From UBA10649 sp963700255 (GTDB taxonomy: Bacteria > Actinomycetota > Actinomycetes > S36-B12), in the NCBI GenBank assembly GCA_963700255.1, contig CAVOWW010000018.1, positions 163,087 through 227,086 of the forward strand: a stretch of DNA of 64,000 nt, written 5' to 3'. The notes beneath the pieces were generated by a model that made no database searches, was not told the origin of the DNA, and was given only the letters and a program-made list of their open reading frames with translations. Positions 45,898 to 54,511 of the stretch are shown here, piece by piece; the first letter of the stretch is position 1; each line of letters opens with the position of its first letter. The translations under genes and the position numbers were made by a program.

Positions 45898-47115
45898 GTG
45901 GCGCAGGTGAGCCGGGCTCCCAGCGTCCTCGTCGTCAACACCGGCTCCTCGAGCCTGAAGTACCAGCTCATCGATCCCGCCACCGGCGCGTGGGTGGCGA
46001 AGGGGCTCGTCGAGCGCATCGGCGAGGACGCACCCCAGCTTCACCATGAGTGGGCTGACGGTCGGCTCGTCCGGCACGATGCCGACCTCCCCGACCACGC
46101 AGCCGCACTGGTGCTGATGCTGCAGATGCTGGGGGAGGACTCCGGTGGCATGGACCGGCTCTTCGCCGTGGGCCACCGCGTCGTGCACGGCGGCAGCGAC
46201 TACCGCGAGCCGGTCGTCGTCGACGACGAGGTCGAGCGGACCATCGAGAGCCTGATCCCGCTGGCACCGCTCCACAACCCCGCGAGCCTGCGTGGCATCC
46301 GCGAGCTGCGCCGCCTGCTGCCGCAGGTGCCGCACGTGGCCGTCTTCGACACCGCGTTCCACTCGACGCTGCCCCCGGAGGCGTACACGTACGCGATCCC
46401 CGTGGACCTCGCCGAGCGCCTCCACATCCGCAAGTACGGGTTCCACGGCACGAGCTACCGCTACGTGACTCGCAAGTCCGCGGAGTTCCTCGGCGTCGCG
46501 GTCGAGCAGGTGAACCTCGTGGTGGGCCATCTCGGCAACGGAGCCTCGATGGCGGCGATCCGCAACGGCGCGAGCGTCGACACGAGCATGGGGCTGACGC
46601 CGCTGCAGGGCCTGGCGATGGGCACGCGCTCAGGTGACCTCGACCCCGCCGTCATCCTGCATCTGGTGCGAGTCGGCGGGATGTCCCTCGACGCAGTCGA
46701 CGCCCTGCTCAACAAGTCGAGCGGGCTGAAGGGCATGGCGGGCAGCCAGGACATGCGCGAGGTCCGGGCGCGGGCCGCCGCCGGCGACGAGGCGGCCCGG
46801 CGGGCGATCGACGTTTACGCCTACCGGGTCCGCGGCTACATCGGGGCCTACCTGGCCGCCGTGCCTGGCGTGCACGCCCTCGTGTTCACGGCCGGCATCG
46901 GCGAGCATGATGCCGCTCTGCGGCGGGAGGTGTGCGGACCTCTCGCGCATCTCGGCATCCGGCTGGACGAGCACCTCAACGCGGATCCTGGCGGCGGCGT
47001 GCGCGCCATCGACGACGGGTCCGGTGCCATCCGGATCCTCGTCGTGCCGACCAATGAGGAGGCCGAGATCGCCCGCCAGGCGGCGGAGGCCGTGGCCGGG
47101 GCCGGCCCGCAGTAG
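45898..47115 (+). CDS. ackA: Acetate kinase
   Basis: A 405-residue acetate kinase interconverting acetyl phosphate + ADP with acetate + ATP; with Pta it links acetyl-CoA to acetate. Family signatures are VVNTGSSSLKYQLI at the N-terminus, VGHRVVHGG, RKYGFHGTSYRYV, VGHLGNGASMAAI, TRSGDLDPA and VFTAGIGEHDA. GTG 45898 is the annotated start; GTG 45907 three codons later begins more like homologues and is equally likely. It follows pta by 10 bases and converges on the ABC ATPase with six bases between stops. Confidence 0.95.
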   Translation: MAQVSRAPSVLVVNTGSSSLKYQLIDPATGAWVAKGLVERIGEDAPQLHHEWADGRLVRHDADLPDHAAALVLMLQMLGEDSGGMDRLFAVGHRVVHGGSDYREPVVVDDEVERTIESLIPLAPLHNPASLRGIRELRRLLPQVPHVAVFDTAFHSTLPPEAYTYAIPVDLAERLHIRKYGFHGTSYRYVTRKSAEFLGVAVEQVNLVVGHLGNGASMAAIRNGASVDTSMGLTPLQGLAMGTRSGDLDPAVILHLVRVGGMSLDAVDALLNKSSGLKGMAGSQDMREVRARAAAGDEAARRAIDVYAYRVRGYIGAYLAAVPGVHALVFTAGIGEHDAALRREVCGPLAHLGIRLDEHLNADPGGGVRAIDDGSGAIRILVVPTNEEAEIARQAAEAVAGAGPQ

Positions 47116-47121
47116 CGATCG

Positions 47122-48102
47122 TCAGTCCCGAGCGAGCTCGGAGAGCCCTTCCCAGTCGATGGCCCCGAGGGTGGTGCCGCGAGGGTCGGCGACGGTGACC
47201 AGACCCGTGGGGGACGTGATCAGCTCCACCAGGGCGTCGTAGGCGGAGGACGTGTCCGCGACGACGGGGGTGCCGTCGGGAGCGGGAACGCTGACGGCGG
47301 TCCTGATCGCGAGAGCAGCCGGGACCACGGTGAGCCTGCGCAGGATGCGATCAGCCCCGAGGAAGTCCGCCACCTCGGCTGAGGCGGGCTGCCCCAGCAC
47401 CTGGACCGGGGGTCCCACCTGGTCGAGGCGGCCGTGCGGGCCGAGGACGGCCATCCGATCCGCGAGCAGGGTGGCCTCGTCGACGTCGTGGGTCACGAAG
47501 ACCACCGTCGTGCCGAGCGCCGTCACCCAGGACCGGAACTCGGACTGGAGGTTGCGCCGGATCTGCGGGTCCAGCGCACCGAAGGGCTCGTCCATCAGCA
47601 GGATCGGCGGAGCGGCGGCGAGAGCACGGGCCACGCCGACCCGCTGCTGCTGTCCGCCGGAGAGCTGGTGCGGGTAGCGATCGGAGTACTCGGCGGCGGG
47701 CAGCCCCACCATCTCCAGCATCTCAGTGACGCGCGCGCGGGTCGCATTCCTGCTCCATCCCGCGAGCGTGCACACCGTCCCCACGTTGGCCGCGACGGTG
47801 CGATGGGGGAACAGCCCGATCTGCTGGATGACGTAGCCGATGGTGCGTCGCAGCGCGACGGGGTCGAGGCCCTTCACGTCCTCCCCGCCCACGAGGACCT
47901 CACCGGTGTCGGCCTCGAGCATGCGGTTGACGAGCTGCAGCACGGTGGACTTCCCGCACCCGGACTGCCCGAGAAGGACGAAGATCTCGCCGTCGTGCAC
48001 GGAGAGGGAGAGATCATCGATCGCCCTGACGTCGCCGAAGGACTTGCCCACATGCCGGAGTTCGATGCGTGCCGCGTTCGGAGCGGTCTCCCTAGACTGC
48101 AT
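47122..48102 (-). CDS. Osmoprotectant ABC transporter ATP-binding protein
   Basis: A 326-residue ATPase of the glycine-betaine/choline/carnitine importer type (OpuCA/ProV). It has Walker A LLGQSGCGKSTVLQL, the typical family stretch GYVIQQIGLFPHRTV, signature LSGGQQQRVGVARA and Walker B LLMDEPFGALDP. A partial CBS-like C-terminal region is present. The ATPase is on the minus strand while its permeases are on the plus strand, and the two starts are separated by two bases (48103-48104), an unusual arrangement. It is likely co-expressed from a shared bidirectional promoter. Confidence 0.9.
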   Translation of the reverse strand: MQSRETAPNAARIELRHVGKSFGDVRAIDDLSLSVHDGEIFVLLGQSGCGKSTVLQLVNRMLEADTGEVLVGGEDVKGLDPVALRRTIGYVIQQIGLFPHRTVAANVGTVCTLAGWSRNATRARVTEMLEMVGLPAAEYSDRYPHQLSGGQQQRVGVARALAAAPPILLMDEPFGALDPQIRRNLQSEFRSWVTALGTTVVFVTHDVDEATLLADRMAVLGPHGRLDQVGPPVQVLGQPASAEVADFLGADRILRRLTVVPAALAIRTAVSVPAPDGTPVVADTSSAYDALVELITSPTGLVTVADPRGTTLGAIDWEGLSELARD

Positions 48103-48104
48103 GG

Positions 48105-48782
48105 ATGGCCGTCCTGCCCTCCGCTGACGGGAACAACCCGTGGTTCAGCATGGACTATGTCACAGGCGCACGGGCGGCCATCCTCGATGCGCTGATCGAG
48201 CACGTGGTGATCACGGTGAGCGCGATCGCGCTGGCGACGGCCGTCGCCGTGCCGTTGGCGCTGCTTGCCGTGCGCGTGCGCTGGCTGGTCACGCCGTCGC
48301 TCGTCGTTTCGGGCCTGCTGTACACGATCCCGTCACTCGCCCTCATCACCGGACTGTGGCCGGTGTTCGGACTCTCCTCGACGACGGTGATCGTCGCGCT
48401 CGCCCTCTACGCGCTGATGGTGATCCTCCGCAACACCATCGTCGGGCTGCAGAGCGTCCCCGGGCACGTCACGTCGGCGGCCCGCGGCATGGGATACCGC
48501 GAGAACCAGATCCTGCTGGTCATCGGGCTGCCCATGGCACTGCCGGCGGTCATGGCCGGGATCCGGCTGGCAACCGTCTCCACCGTCGGCCTGGTGATGA
48601 TCGGGGCCCTGGTCGGGCACGGCGGCCTGGGCGGACTCGTGCTGTCCGCGTTCACCAACAACTTCTACCGCGCGCCCATCGTCCTCGGGATCGTGCTGGC
48701 GATGGCCCTCGCGCTGCTGCTCGAGCTGCTCCTCGCCGGCCTCCAGCGACTCCTGACGCCCTGGGACCGGCGGCCGGCATGA
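48105..48782 (+). CDS. Osmoprotectant ABC transporter permease 1
   Basis: A 225-residue membrane-spanning permease with five to six helices, ProW/OpuCB type (SAARGMGYRENQILLVIGLP carries the EAA loop; GALVGHGGLGGLVLSAFTNN follows). The ATG at 48105 is six bases after TAGACT, a leaderless pattern; a second in-frame ATG at 48150 is possible. Its stop overlaps the next permease start by four bases (ATGA). With the partner permease and ATPase it imports a compatible solute such as glycine betaine. Confidence 0.88.
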   Translation: MAVLPSADGNNPWFSMDYVTGARAAILDALIEHVVITVSAIALATAVAVPLALLAVRVRWLVTPSLVVSGLLYTIPSLALITGLWPVFGLSSTTVIVALALYALMVILRNTIVGLQSVPGHVTSAARGMGYRENQILLVIGLPMALPAVMAGIRLATVSTVGLVMIGALVGHGGLGGLVLSAFTNNFYRAPIVLGIVLAMALALLLELLLAGLQRLLTPWDRRPA

Positions 48783-49465
48783 GCGTGTGGGAGTGGTTCG
48801 CCGACCCGTCCAACTGGACCGGACCGACGGGGGTCTGGGCGCGGATGCTCGAGCAGGTCGTCCTGACCGCCACCGCCGTCGGCATCGCCGCGGCCATCGC
48901 GCTGCCCGCAGGGATCGCCGCAGGTCATGCCCGCAGGTTCGGCGGCCTCGTCACATCCGTCGCGAACCTGGGCCGCGCCATCCCGACGTTCGCCCTCCTG
49001 CTGCTGTTCGCCTCGATCGCCGCCATCGGCGTGGGAACGCTGGCCGCGGTGCTCGCTCTGATCCTCTTCGCGATCCCGCCGATCATCACGAACGCCTATG
49101 TCGGGGTGCGCACCGTGGAGGACCGCGTGCGGTCGGCCGCCATCGCGATGGGGATGAGCGGCGGCCAGCTGCTCCGGGCCGTCGAGCTGCCACTGGCCGT
49201 GCCCCTGATCCTCGCGGGCCTGCGGACGGCGTTCGTCCAGACTGCGGCCACCGCGACGCTGGCGGCCTTCGTCGGCGGAGGCGGGCTGGGTCGATTCATC
49301 CTCGACGGCTTCGCCCTCCAGGACCAGGCGATGGTGCTCGCGGGCGTGGTCCTGGTAGCGGTCCTGACCATGAGCTCCGAGGTCGTGCTGGCCCTGCTGC
49401 AGCGACGACTGGACCCCATGGTGGGGGAGCAAATCGGGCAGCCGGGCGATAGGGTCGCCCGATGA
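48779..49465 (+). CDS. Osmoprotectant ABC transporter permease 2
   Basis: A 228-residue permease of the same family (IAMGMSGGQLLRAVELPLAV is the coupling loop; LAAFVGGGGLGRFILDGFAL follows). It has six membrane segments. It overlaps the first permease by four bases and the binding-protein gene by four, so the three plus-strand genes are one coupled unit. Two distinct permeases are usual for OpuC-type importers. Confidence 0.88.
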   Translation: MSVWEWFADPSNWTGPTGVWARMLEQVVLTATAVGIAAAIALPAGIAAGHARRFGGLVTSVANLGRAIPTFALLLLFASIAAIGVGTLAAVLALILFAIPPIITNAYVGVRTVEDRVRSAAIAMGMSGGQLLRAVELPLAVPLILAGLRTAFVQTAATATLAAFVGGGGLGRFILDGFALQDQAMVLAGVVLVAVLTMSSEVVLALLQRRLDPMVGEQIGQPGDRVAR

Positions 49466-50472
49466 GGACGACGCGAATCCTGGCGCTGGCTGCGGCCGCG
49501 CTGACCCTGGCCGCCTGCACCTCGAGCACGGACGCCGGCGACACGGCCACCTCGGGTGCTCCCACGGCCGCCGTCTCGACGGCTCCCTCGGCCGGAGCGT
49601 CATCGGCCGAGGCCTCGTCGGCCGCGCCGGTCGCGCTCGAGGGACCGGTGACGATCGGCGCCTTCAACTTCACCGAGAGCCAGATCCTCGCCGAGCTGTA
49701 CGCCGGCGTGCTCCGCAAGGCCGGTGTCGAGGTGTCGATCACCCAGTCGACCAACCGCGAGGTGCTGCAGCCGGCCCTGGAGGCGGATGAGGTCCAGGTC
49801 GTGCCGGAGTACCTCGGCACCTTCACCGAGTTCCTCAACATCAAGGGCAACGGTCCCGATGCCCCGTCGGTGGCCAACAACAACGTCGAGCGGACCCTCG
49901 TAGCGGCCCGTGAGCTGGCCGCGCCGGTCGGCATCACCCTCCTCGAGCCGTCGCCCGCCGAGGATGTCAACGCGTTCGCCGTCACTGCGGACTTCGCCGC
50001 CGCGAACTCGATCGCGTCGCTCACCGACCTGGCTGGCTGGAGCCAGGCGAACGACCTCAGGCTCGGTGGCCCGCCCGAGTGCCCGCAGCGACCCTTCTGC
50101 CAGCTCGGGCTCGAATCCGCGTACGGGATGCAGATCGCCGAGTTCACCCCCCTCGATGCGGGTGGTCCGCTCACGAAGACGGCCCTCGACCAGGGTGCGA
50201 TCGACGTGGGCCTCGTCTTCAGCTCCGACGGGTCGGTCGCGGACCTCGACTTCGTCGTGCTCGAGGATGACCTGGGCCTGCAGAACGTCGACAACATCGT
50301 CCCCGCGGTCGCGTCCGCCGTCGCCGTTCCCCAGGTCGTGGACGCCCTCAACGGCCTGTCGGCGATCCTGACGACCGAGGACCTCGTGGCCATGAACAAG
50401 GCCGTCGACATCGACCGTCGCGTGGTCACGGAGGTCGCGGCCGAGTTCCTGGCCGCGAAGGGCCTCGGCTGA
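49462..50472 (+). CDS. Osmoprotectant ABC transporter substrate-binding lipoprotein
   Basis: A 336-residue OpuAC/ProX-family lipoprotein. The signal peptide ends in LAAC (Cys about residue 19), followed by an Ala/Ser/Thr-rich linker. The binding domain has GAFNFTESQILAELYAGVL and VQVVPEYLGTFTEFL, typical of quaternary-ammonium binders with an aromatic box. TAGGGT lies six bases before the ATG, so it may also have its own leaderless promoter within the upstream permease. It converges on the MMPL gene. Confidence 0.9.
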   Translation: MRTTRILALAAAALTLAACTSSTDAGDTATSGAPTAAVSTAPSAGASSAEASSAAPVALEGPVTIGAFNFTESQILAELYAGVLRKAGVEVSITQSTNREVLQPALEADEVQVVPEYLGTFTEFLNIKGNGPDAPSVANNNVERTLVAARELAAPVGITLLEPSPAEDVNAFAVTADFAAANSIASLTDLAGWSQANDLRLGGPPECPQRPFCQLGLESAYGMQIAEFTPLDAGGPLTKTALDQGAIDVGLVFSSDGSVADLDFVVLEDDLGLQNVDNIVPAVASAVAVPQVVDALNGLSAILTTEDLVAMNKAVDIDRRVVTEVAAEFLAAKGLG

Positions 50473-50478
50473 TCGGGG

Positions 50479-52647
50479 TCAGCCCTCCACGATCCCGAAT
50501 CGCCGGTAGACCGCGCGCAGCGGTGCGGGCGCCCACCAGTTGGCGCCGCCCGCGATCCGCATGAAGGCGGGCACCAGGAGGATGCGCACGATGGTCGCGT
50601 CGATGAGGATCGCGACCGTGATGCCCAGCCCCATGATCTTGATGTTGGTCAGCGTGCTGGTCAGGAAGACGACGAACACGACTGCCAGCAGGAGGGCCGC
50701 GGCGGTGATGATGCCGGCTGAGCGCTGCAGTCCGAAGGCGACGGCGGCCGTGTTGTCGCCCGTGCGGTCGTACTCCTCCTTGATGCGCGAGAGCAGGAAG
50801 ACCTCGTAGTCCATCGAGAGGCCGAAGGCCACGATCGCGGTGATCACCAGTGTCGCCGTGTCGAGGGTGCCGGTTCGGGTGAAGTCACCGACGAGCCACG
50901 TCAGGTGCCCCTCCTGGAACACCCAGACCAGCACCCCCATGGCTGCGGCGAGGCTCATGACGTTCATGATGATGGCCTTGATCGGCAGCAGCACGCTCCC
51001 GGTGAAGAGGAAGAGCAGGACCAGGACGCTCACGAGGATCCACGCGAGCGCCCATGGCAGTGATCGCGCGATGCCCTGCTGCGAGTCCGTGTACTCCGCT
51101 GCGAGCCCGCCGACGACGACCTTGGGGTCGGGGGGCGGCACGGCCCGCAGGTCGGCGATCACGGCCTCGCCCTCGGGACTGCGGGGCCGTTCGCTCGTGC
51201 CGGCGATGATCCGCTCGTACGCTCCCGCTGCTGTGACGAAGGTCGGCTGGGGATCGGCGACACGGGCACCGTCCACGTAGACGCCGGTCGAGGCCACCAC
51301 GCGCTCGATGGTGTCGACCGACGAGAGCGCCGCGGAGTACGCCGACAGCGCGGCGTCGCCCACTGCGGCAGGGACGATGATGTCGATGGGCGAACCGCCG
51401 AGATCGGGGTAGTCACTGCGCAGCAGGTTCGTGGCGACGACCGCGGGGTCCGACGACGGCAGGGCGCGCTCGTCGAGCTGGCTGAAGCGCACGTTCAGGG
51501 CGGGCCATGCGAGGACCAGCAGCAGCGCGGTGCTGGCGAGCGCCACGGGCCATGGGTAGCGCATGATCCAGGTGGCGAGCGCGGCCCAGCGGCGGCCCTC
51601 GTGGGCTCGCCCGAGGTTCCTGCGGATGCGGAGGGAGTCGATGCGCGGACCGAGCATCGCCAGGGCCGCCGGCAGGGTGATGAGGGCCCCCAGCACCGCG
51701 AAGAGGACGACGGACGTACCGGCGTACGCGAAGGACCGCAGGAAGGGAAGCGGGAAGAACGCGAGGGCGGCCAGGGTGACGCCGACCGTGAGGCCGGAGA
51801 AGACGACCGTCCGCCCGGCGGTCGCCACCGTGCGCACCACGGCCTCCTCGACGACGTCCGTCTGCGACAGCTCCTCCCGGAACCGGCTGACGATGAGCAG
51901 GGCGTAGTCGATGCCGAGGCCCAGCCCGAGTCCGGTGACGAGATTGACCGCGAAGACGGACACATCCGTGACGAAGGTGACGAGGAAGAGGACCATGAGG
52001 CTGGCGAAGATGGCGCCGACGCCGACCAGCATCGGCATGCCCGCGGCCACGAGGCTGCCGAACACGACCACGAGGAGGATGAGGGTCGCCGGGATGGCGA
52101 TGGATTCCGCTCGCGTGAGGTCGCGCGCGACCTGGACGTTGATGGCCTTGGCGACGGACTGTCCACCGCCCACGTACGCCGTCGCCGTTCCGAGATCGGC
52201 CGCGTCGAGTGCCGCCTCGGCAGCATCCGTGATCTCTCGGGGAGAGTCGGGGCTGTCGGGGTCGTAGGTCACGAGGACGAGTGCGCCCGTGCCGTCCGTG
52301 CTCCTCAGCGTCGGCACAGGAGTGCGCCAGTAGGAGGCGACCCGCAGCACGCCGGGGAGTCCTGCCACTGTGTCGGTCACGGCGCGCCCGACGTCGGACG
52401 CCGCGGACCCGTCGACTGAGCCGTCGAAGTCGAGGGCGATGACGAGGTCCGCCTCGGGCGCGTCGAAGTCGCCGTCCAGGATCGCCCGAGCGGCGGTCGA
52501 GTCCGAGCCGGGATCGTCGAACCCCTGGCTGCCGAGGCGGGGGAAGAGGAAGGCGGCGACGGCGGCGCACAGGGCCACGCCGACCAAGGAGGCGATCAGC
52601 ACCAGGCGACGGTGCCGGTAGATGGCATGGCCGAGTCGCTCGAACAT
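50479..52647 (-). CDS. MMPL/RND-family transporter
   Basis: A 722-residue MMPL-type transporter with 11-12 membrane helices in two halves and two extracellular loops. Family motifs include GLGLGIDYALLIVSRFREEL in the first half and AFGLSMDYEVFLLSRIKEEY in the second, where the Asp-Tyr pairs belong to the proton relay. It is comparable to MmpL-like lipid or drug exporters of actinobacteria. The ATG at 52647 has GGGAGGA upstream. The substrate is unknown. A DUF305 gene diverges upstream. Confidence 0.9.
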   Translation of the reverse strand: MFERLGHAIYRHRRLVLIASLVGVALCAAVAAFLFPRLGSQGFDDPGSDSTAARAILDGDFDAPEADLVIALDFDGSVDGSAASDVGRAVTDTVAGLPGVLRVASYWRTPVPTLRSTDGTGALVLVTYDPDSPDSPREITDAAEAALDAADLGTATAYVGGGQSVAKAINVQVARDLTRAESIAIPATLILLVVVFGSLVAAGMPMLVGVGAIFASLMVLFLVTFVTDVSVFAVNLVTGLGLGLGIDYALLIVSRFREELSQTDVVEEAVVRTVATAGRTVVFSGLTVGVTLAALAFFPLPFLRSFAYAGTSVVLFAVLGALITLPAALAMLGPRIDSLRIRRNLGRAHEGRRWAALATWIMRYPWPVALASTALLLVLAWPALNVRFSQLDERALPSSDPAVVATNLLRSDYPDLGGSPIDIIVPAAVGDAALSAYSAALSSVDTIERVVASTGVYVDGARVADPQPTFVTAAGAYERIIAGTSERPRSPEGEAVIADLRAVPPPDPKVVVGGLAAEYTDSQQGIARSLPWALAWILVSVLVLLFLFTGSVLLPIKAIIMNVMSLAAAMGVLVWVFQEGHLTWLVGDFTRTGTLDTATLVITAIVAFGLSMDYEVFLLSRIKEEYDRTGDNTAAVAFGLQRSAGIITAAALLLAVVFVVFLTSTLTNIKIMGLGITVAILIDATIVRILLVPAFMRIAGGANWWAPAPLRAVYRRFGIVEG

Positions 52648-52756
52648 CGATCCTCCCCGCGACCCCACCAGTCTGGCACTGGCGCGCGGCGGATGCGGGA
52701 GACGCGAAGGTCGCGCAGAATGGTCGGGTCCTGCCCATCGACGAAGGAGCCCTCTG

Positions 52757-53305
52757 GTGCGCCGACTGACCGTGATCGCGGCCGTGCTGGTGACTCTCGC
52801 ACTCAGCGCCTGCGGAGGGCACGAGGCGGCGACGGGGCGGGCGGGCGACATCGCCTTCGCGCAGAACATGATCCCGCATCACGAGCAGGCCCTCGAGATG
52901 TCCGCACTCGCGCTGGCCGCGGAGGCGTCGCCGGAGGTGACCGCGCTGGCCAGGGAGATCCAGGCGGCACAGGATCCCGAGATCGTCCTGATGCGCGCCT
53001 GGCTGCGCGACTGGGACGCTGAGGAGCTCCCGCACAGCGGGGGTCCGGGCGAGGAGTCCGTGGATCACGAGCATGAGATGCCGGGGATGGCGACGGGGGA
53101 GCAGCTCCTCGAGCTCGCCGGGGCACGCGGGGCCGCGTTCGACGCGCTCTGGATCGACCTCATGGTGGCCCATCACGAGGGGGCCATCGTCATGGCGGAG
53201 CAGGTGGCCGAGACGACGGAGGATCTCGAGGTGCAGGCCCTGGCCGCGGAGATCATGGCGACGCAGGCCGAGGAGATCGAGCGGATGCGGGAGCTGGCCG
53301 GCTGA
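52757..53305 (+). CDS. DUF305 lipoprotein
   Basis: A 182-residue lipoprotein with signal peptide ending LSAC (Cys about residue 20) and a four-helix DUF305/ferritin-like domain. Its paired-His motifs are MIPHHEQALEMS and MVAHHEGAIVMAE; a His-Glu-Met linker (VDHEHEMPGMATG) lies between them. Some DUF305 proteins bind metal ions, but the role is not established; copper handling is a guess from the His/Met-rich linker. GAAGGAG precedes the GTG. It stands alone upstream of a 434-base non-coding region. Confidence 0.85.
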   Translation: MRRLTVIAAVLVTLALSACGGHEAATGRAGDIAFAQNMIPHHEQALEMSALALAAEASPEVTALAREIQAAQDPEIVLMRAWLRDWDAEELPHSGGPGEESVDHEHEMPGMATGEQLLELAGARGAAFDALWIDLMVAHHEGAIVMAEQVAETTEDLEVQALAAEIMATQAEEIERMRELAG

Positions 53306-53514
53306 CGCGGGCTGACCGCGGGCCGTCCGACACGCCGTAAGCGCTGTCATCGGGGCGAGACTCATGTCACATTCACGAGTGCACAGGCGTCCTCGTGGCG
53401 TGTGGCGCAGATCACCAAGAGTACCCGGTCAATCGGGCATAACGGGCGCCTGCCCTGTCCCCTCTTCAGGTGCTCGACTGGAGCGATGTCGTTGCGCTGC
53501 CTACACTTTTCCTC
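53306..53514 (+). other. Non-coding stretch before the structured leader
   Basis: This first half of the 434-base gap between the DUF305 gene and the secreted lysozyme-like gene has no open frame with coding character. It contains a short GGGC/GCCC stem near 53434-53455 and probably the promoter of the downstream gene. I see no tRNA or known small RNA. Confidence 0.5.
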
Positions 53515-53679
53515 GGATGGCAGCCTTCCCCGGCTGTCCGGCGAAGTAGCACTTCGCGATGCCCCGGCGGTTGCCGCCGTCGGGAGCCGTGCGACCGGCA
53601 ACGCCAGGGCGTGAGACTCGCCCTGGCAGGCGCACGGCTGGCGAGCCAGACGAGGCGGACATGAGTCCTCGCCCTGGCA
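53515..53679 (+). promoter_or_regulatory. Structured 5' leader with mutually exclusive hairpins
   Basis: Consecutive stems lie at 53515-53539 (CAGCC/GGCTG core), 53541-53557 (GCGAAGT/ACTTCGC), 53565-53579 (CGGCGG/CCGCCG), 53603-53627 (GCCAGGGCG/CGCCCTGGC) and 53638-53649 (CTGGC/GCCAG). The arm GCCAGGGCG at 53603-53611 has a second perfect partner, CGCCCTGGC, at 53670-53678, inside a near-duplicate of about 17 bases. Two alternative pairings are the hallmark of a switch. It ends about 60 bases before the ATG of a secreted lysozyme-like gene. I could not match it to the c-di-AMP (ydaO) consensus that often precedes such genes. Confidence 0.5.
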
Positions 53680-53739
53680 CGGACCCGCATCGCGCCCGCG
53701 CACCGACTGGGATCAGCCGGTGCCGTCGCTAGAGGATGT

Positions 53740-54441
53740 ATGTACACACGCACGATCGTTCGGTCCGCCAAGGTTGTCGGCGCCATCACCGCCGGCGTCA
53801 TCATCTCCGCCTCCGTGGGGTCGGCCATGGCCGCGCCCGCAGCTCCGGCTGCCGCCCCCGCCGCGGCCGTCGCGGAGCCCGCTCCTGTCGCGGCTGCCGC
53901 TCTCGTCGCCCAGCCCGCCTCGTGGCGTGGCCCGGCCGCCGGGACCGGGGTCAACGCCGAGGCCGTCGCCGTCGCGGCGACTCGTCCGAGCCGGGCTGTG
54001 AGCGCCCGTCAGGCGCTGGTCGTGCGGCAGGCCACGTTCAGCCGGTTCACGGTGGCCTCCAAGGAGACCAAGGACATGCGCGGCGTCGAGCCGAGCCTGT
54101 ACCGCGGCAAGTACTACCGCTCGGCCATCGAGTCGAAGCGCAAGTGCATCGTGGACCGCGAGAGCGAGGGCCACTACGACGTGGTGAACCCGAGCGGTGC
54201 CTACCGTGGCGCCTACCAGGTCTCCGCGTCGCTGGCGCGTGGCGCCACCTGGATGATGCTCAAGGAGCACAAGCAGCTCATGGGTGCGAAGTCCGCCAAG
54301 CAGACGCTCGCCAAGCTGCGCTCGAAGCCGATGAACGCGTGGCCCCGCTACTGGCAGGACGCTGCGTTCCACACCGTCGCGAACTGGGAGCACACGGGCT
54401 CGGGCATCGCGCACTGGGCCGGCGGTCGCTGGCACTGCTGA
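53740..54441 (+). CDS. Secreted lysozyme-like (Rpf/transglycosylase-type) protein
   Basis: A 233-residue exported protein. A signal peptide (VVGAITAGVIISASVGSAMA) is followed by a long Ala/Pro-rich linker and a C-terminal lysozyme-like domain. The likely catalytic glutamate is in CIVDRESEGHYDVVNPSGAY, followed by GAYQVS, the pattern seen in resuscitation-promoting factors and small actinobacterial transglycosylases. The domain has two cysteines (in RKCIVDR and the last residue of WHC). Expected to cut peptidoglycan outside the cell. AGAGG precedes the ATG; a start four bases earlier is in another frame. A structured leader lies upstream and a strong terminator follows. Confidence 0.78.
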   Translation: MYTRTIVRSAKVVGAITAGVIISASVGSAMAAPAAPAAAPAAAVAEPAPVAAAALVAQPASWRGPAAGTGVNAEAVAVAATRPSRAVSARQALVVRQATFSRFTVASKETKDMRGVEPSLYRGKYYRSAIESKRKCIVDRESEGHYDVVNPSGAYRGAYQVSASLARGATWMMLKEHKQLMGAKSAKQTLAKLRSKPMNAWPRYWQDAAFHTVANWEHTGSGIAHWAGGRWHC

Positions 54442-54452
54442 TCTCGTCCGAC

Positions 54453-54488
54453 AGGAGTGGCCGCGACCGATTGGTCGCGGCCACTCCT
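54453..54488 (+). terminator. 16-bp perfect hairpin terminator
   Basis: AGGAGTGGCCGCGACC (54453-54468) pairs perfectly with GGTCGCGGCCACTCCT (54473-54488) around a GATT loop, followed by CGTTT. It lies 12 bases after the lysozyme-like gene and 24 bases before the end of the convergent LysR gene, so it probably works in both directions. Confidence 0.9.
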
Positions 54489-54511
54489 CGTTTCGGGACG
54501 GCGAGCGACGG

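Noticed and set aside
53461..53739. c-di-AMP (ydaO/yuaA) riboswitch before a cell-wall hydrolase
   Set aside because: The gene context fits, but I could not find the conserved ydaO core sequences, so I record only an unassigned structured leader.
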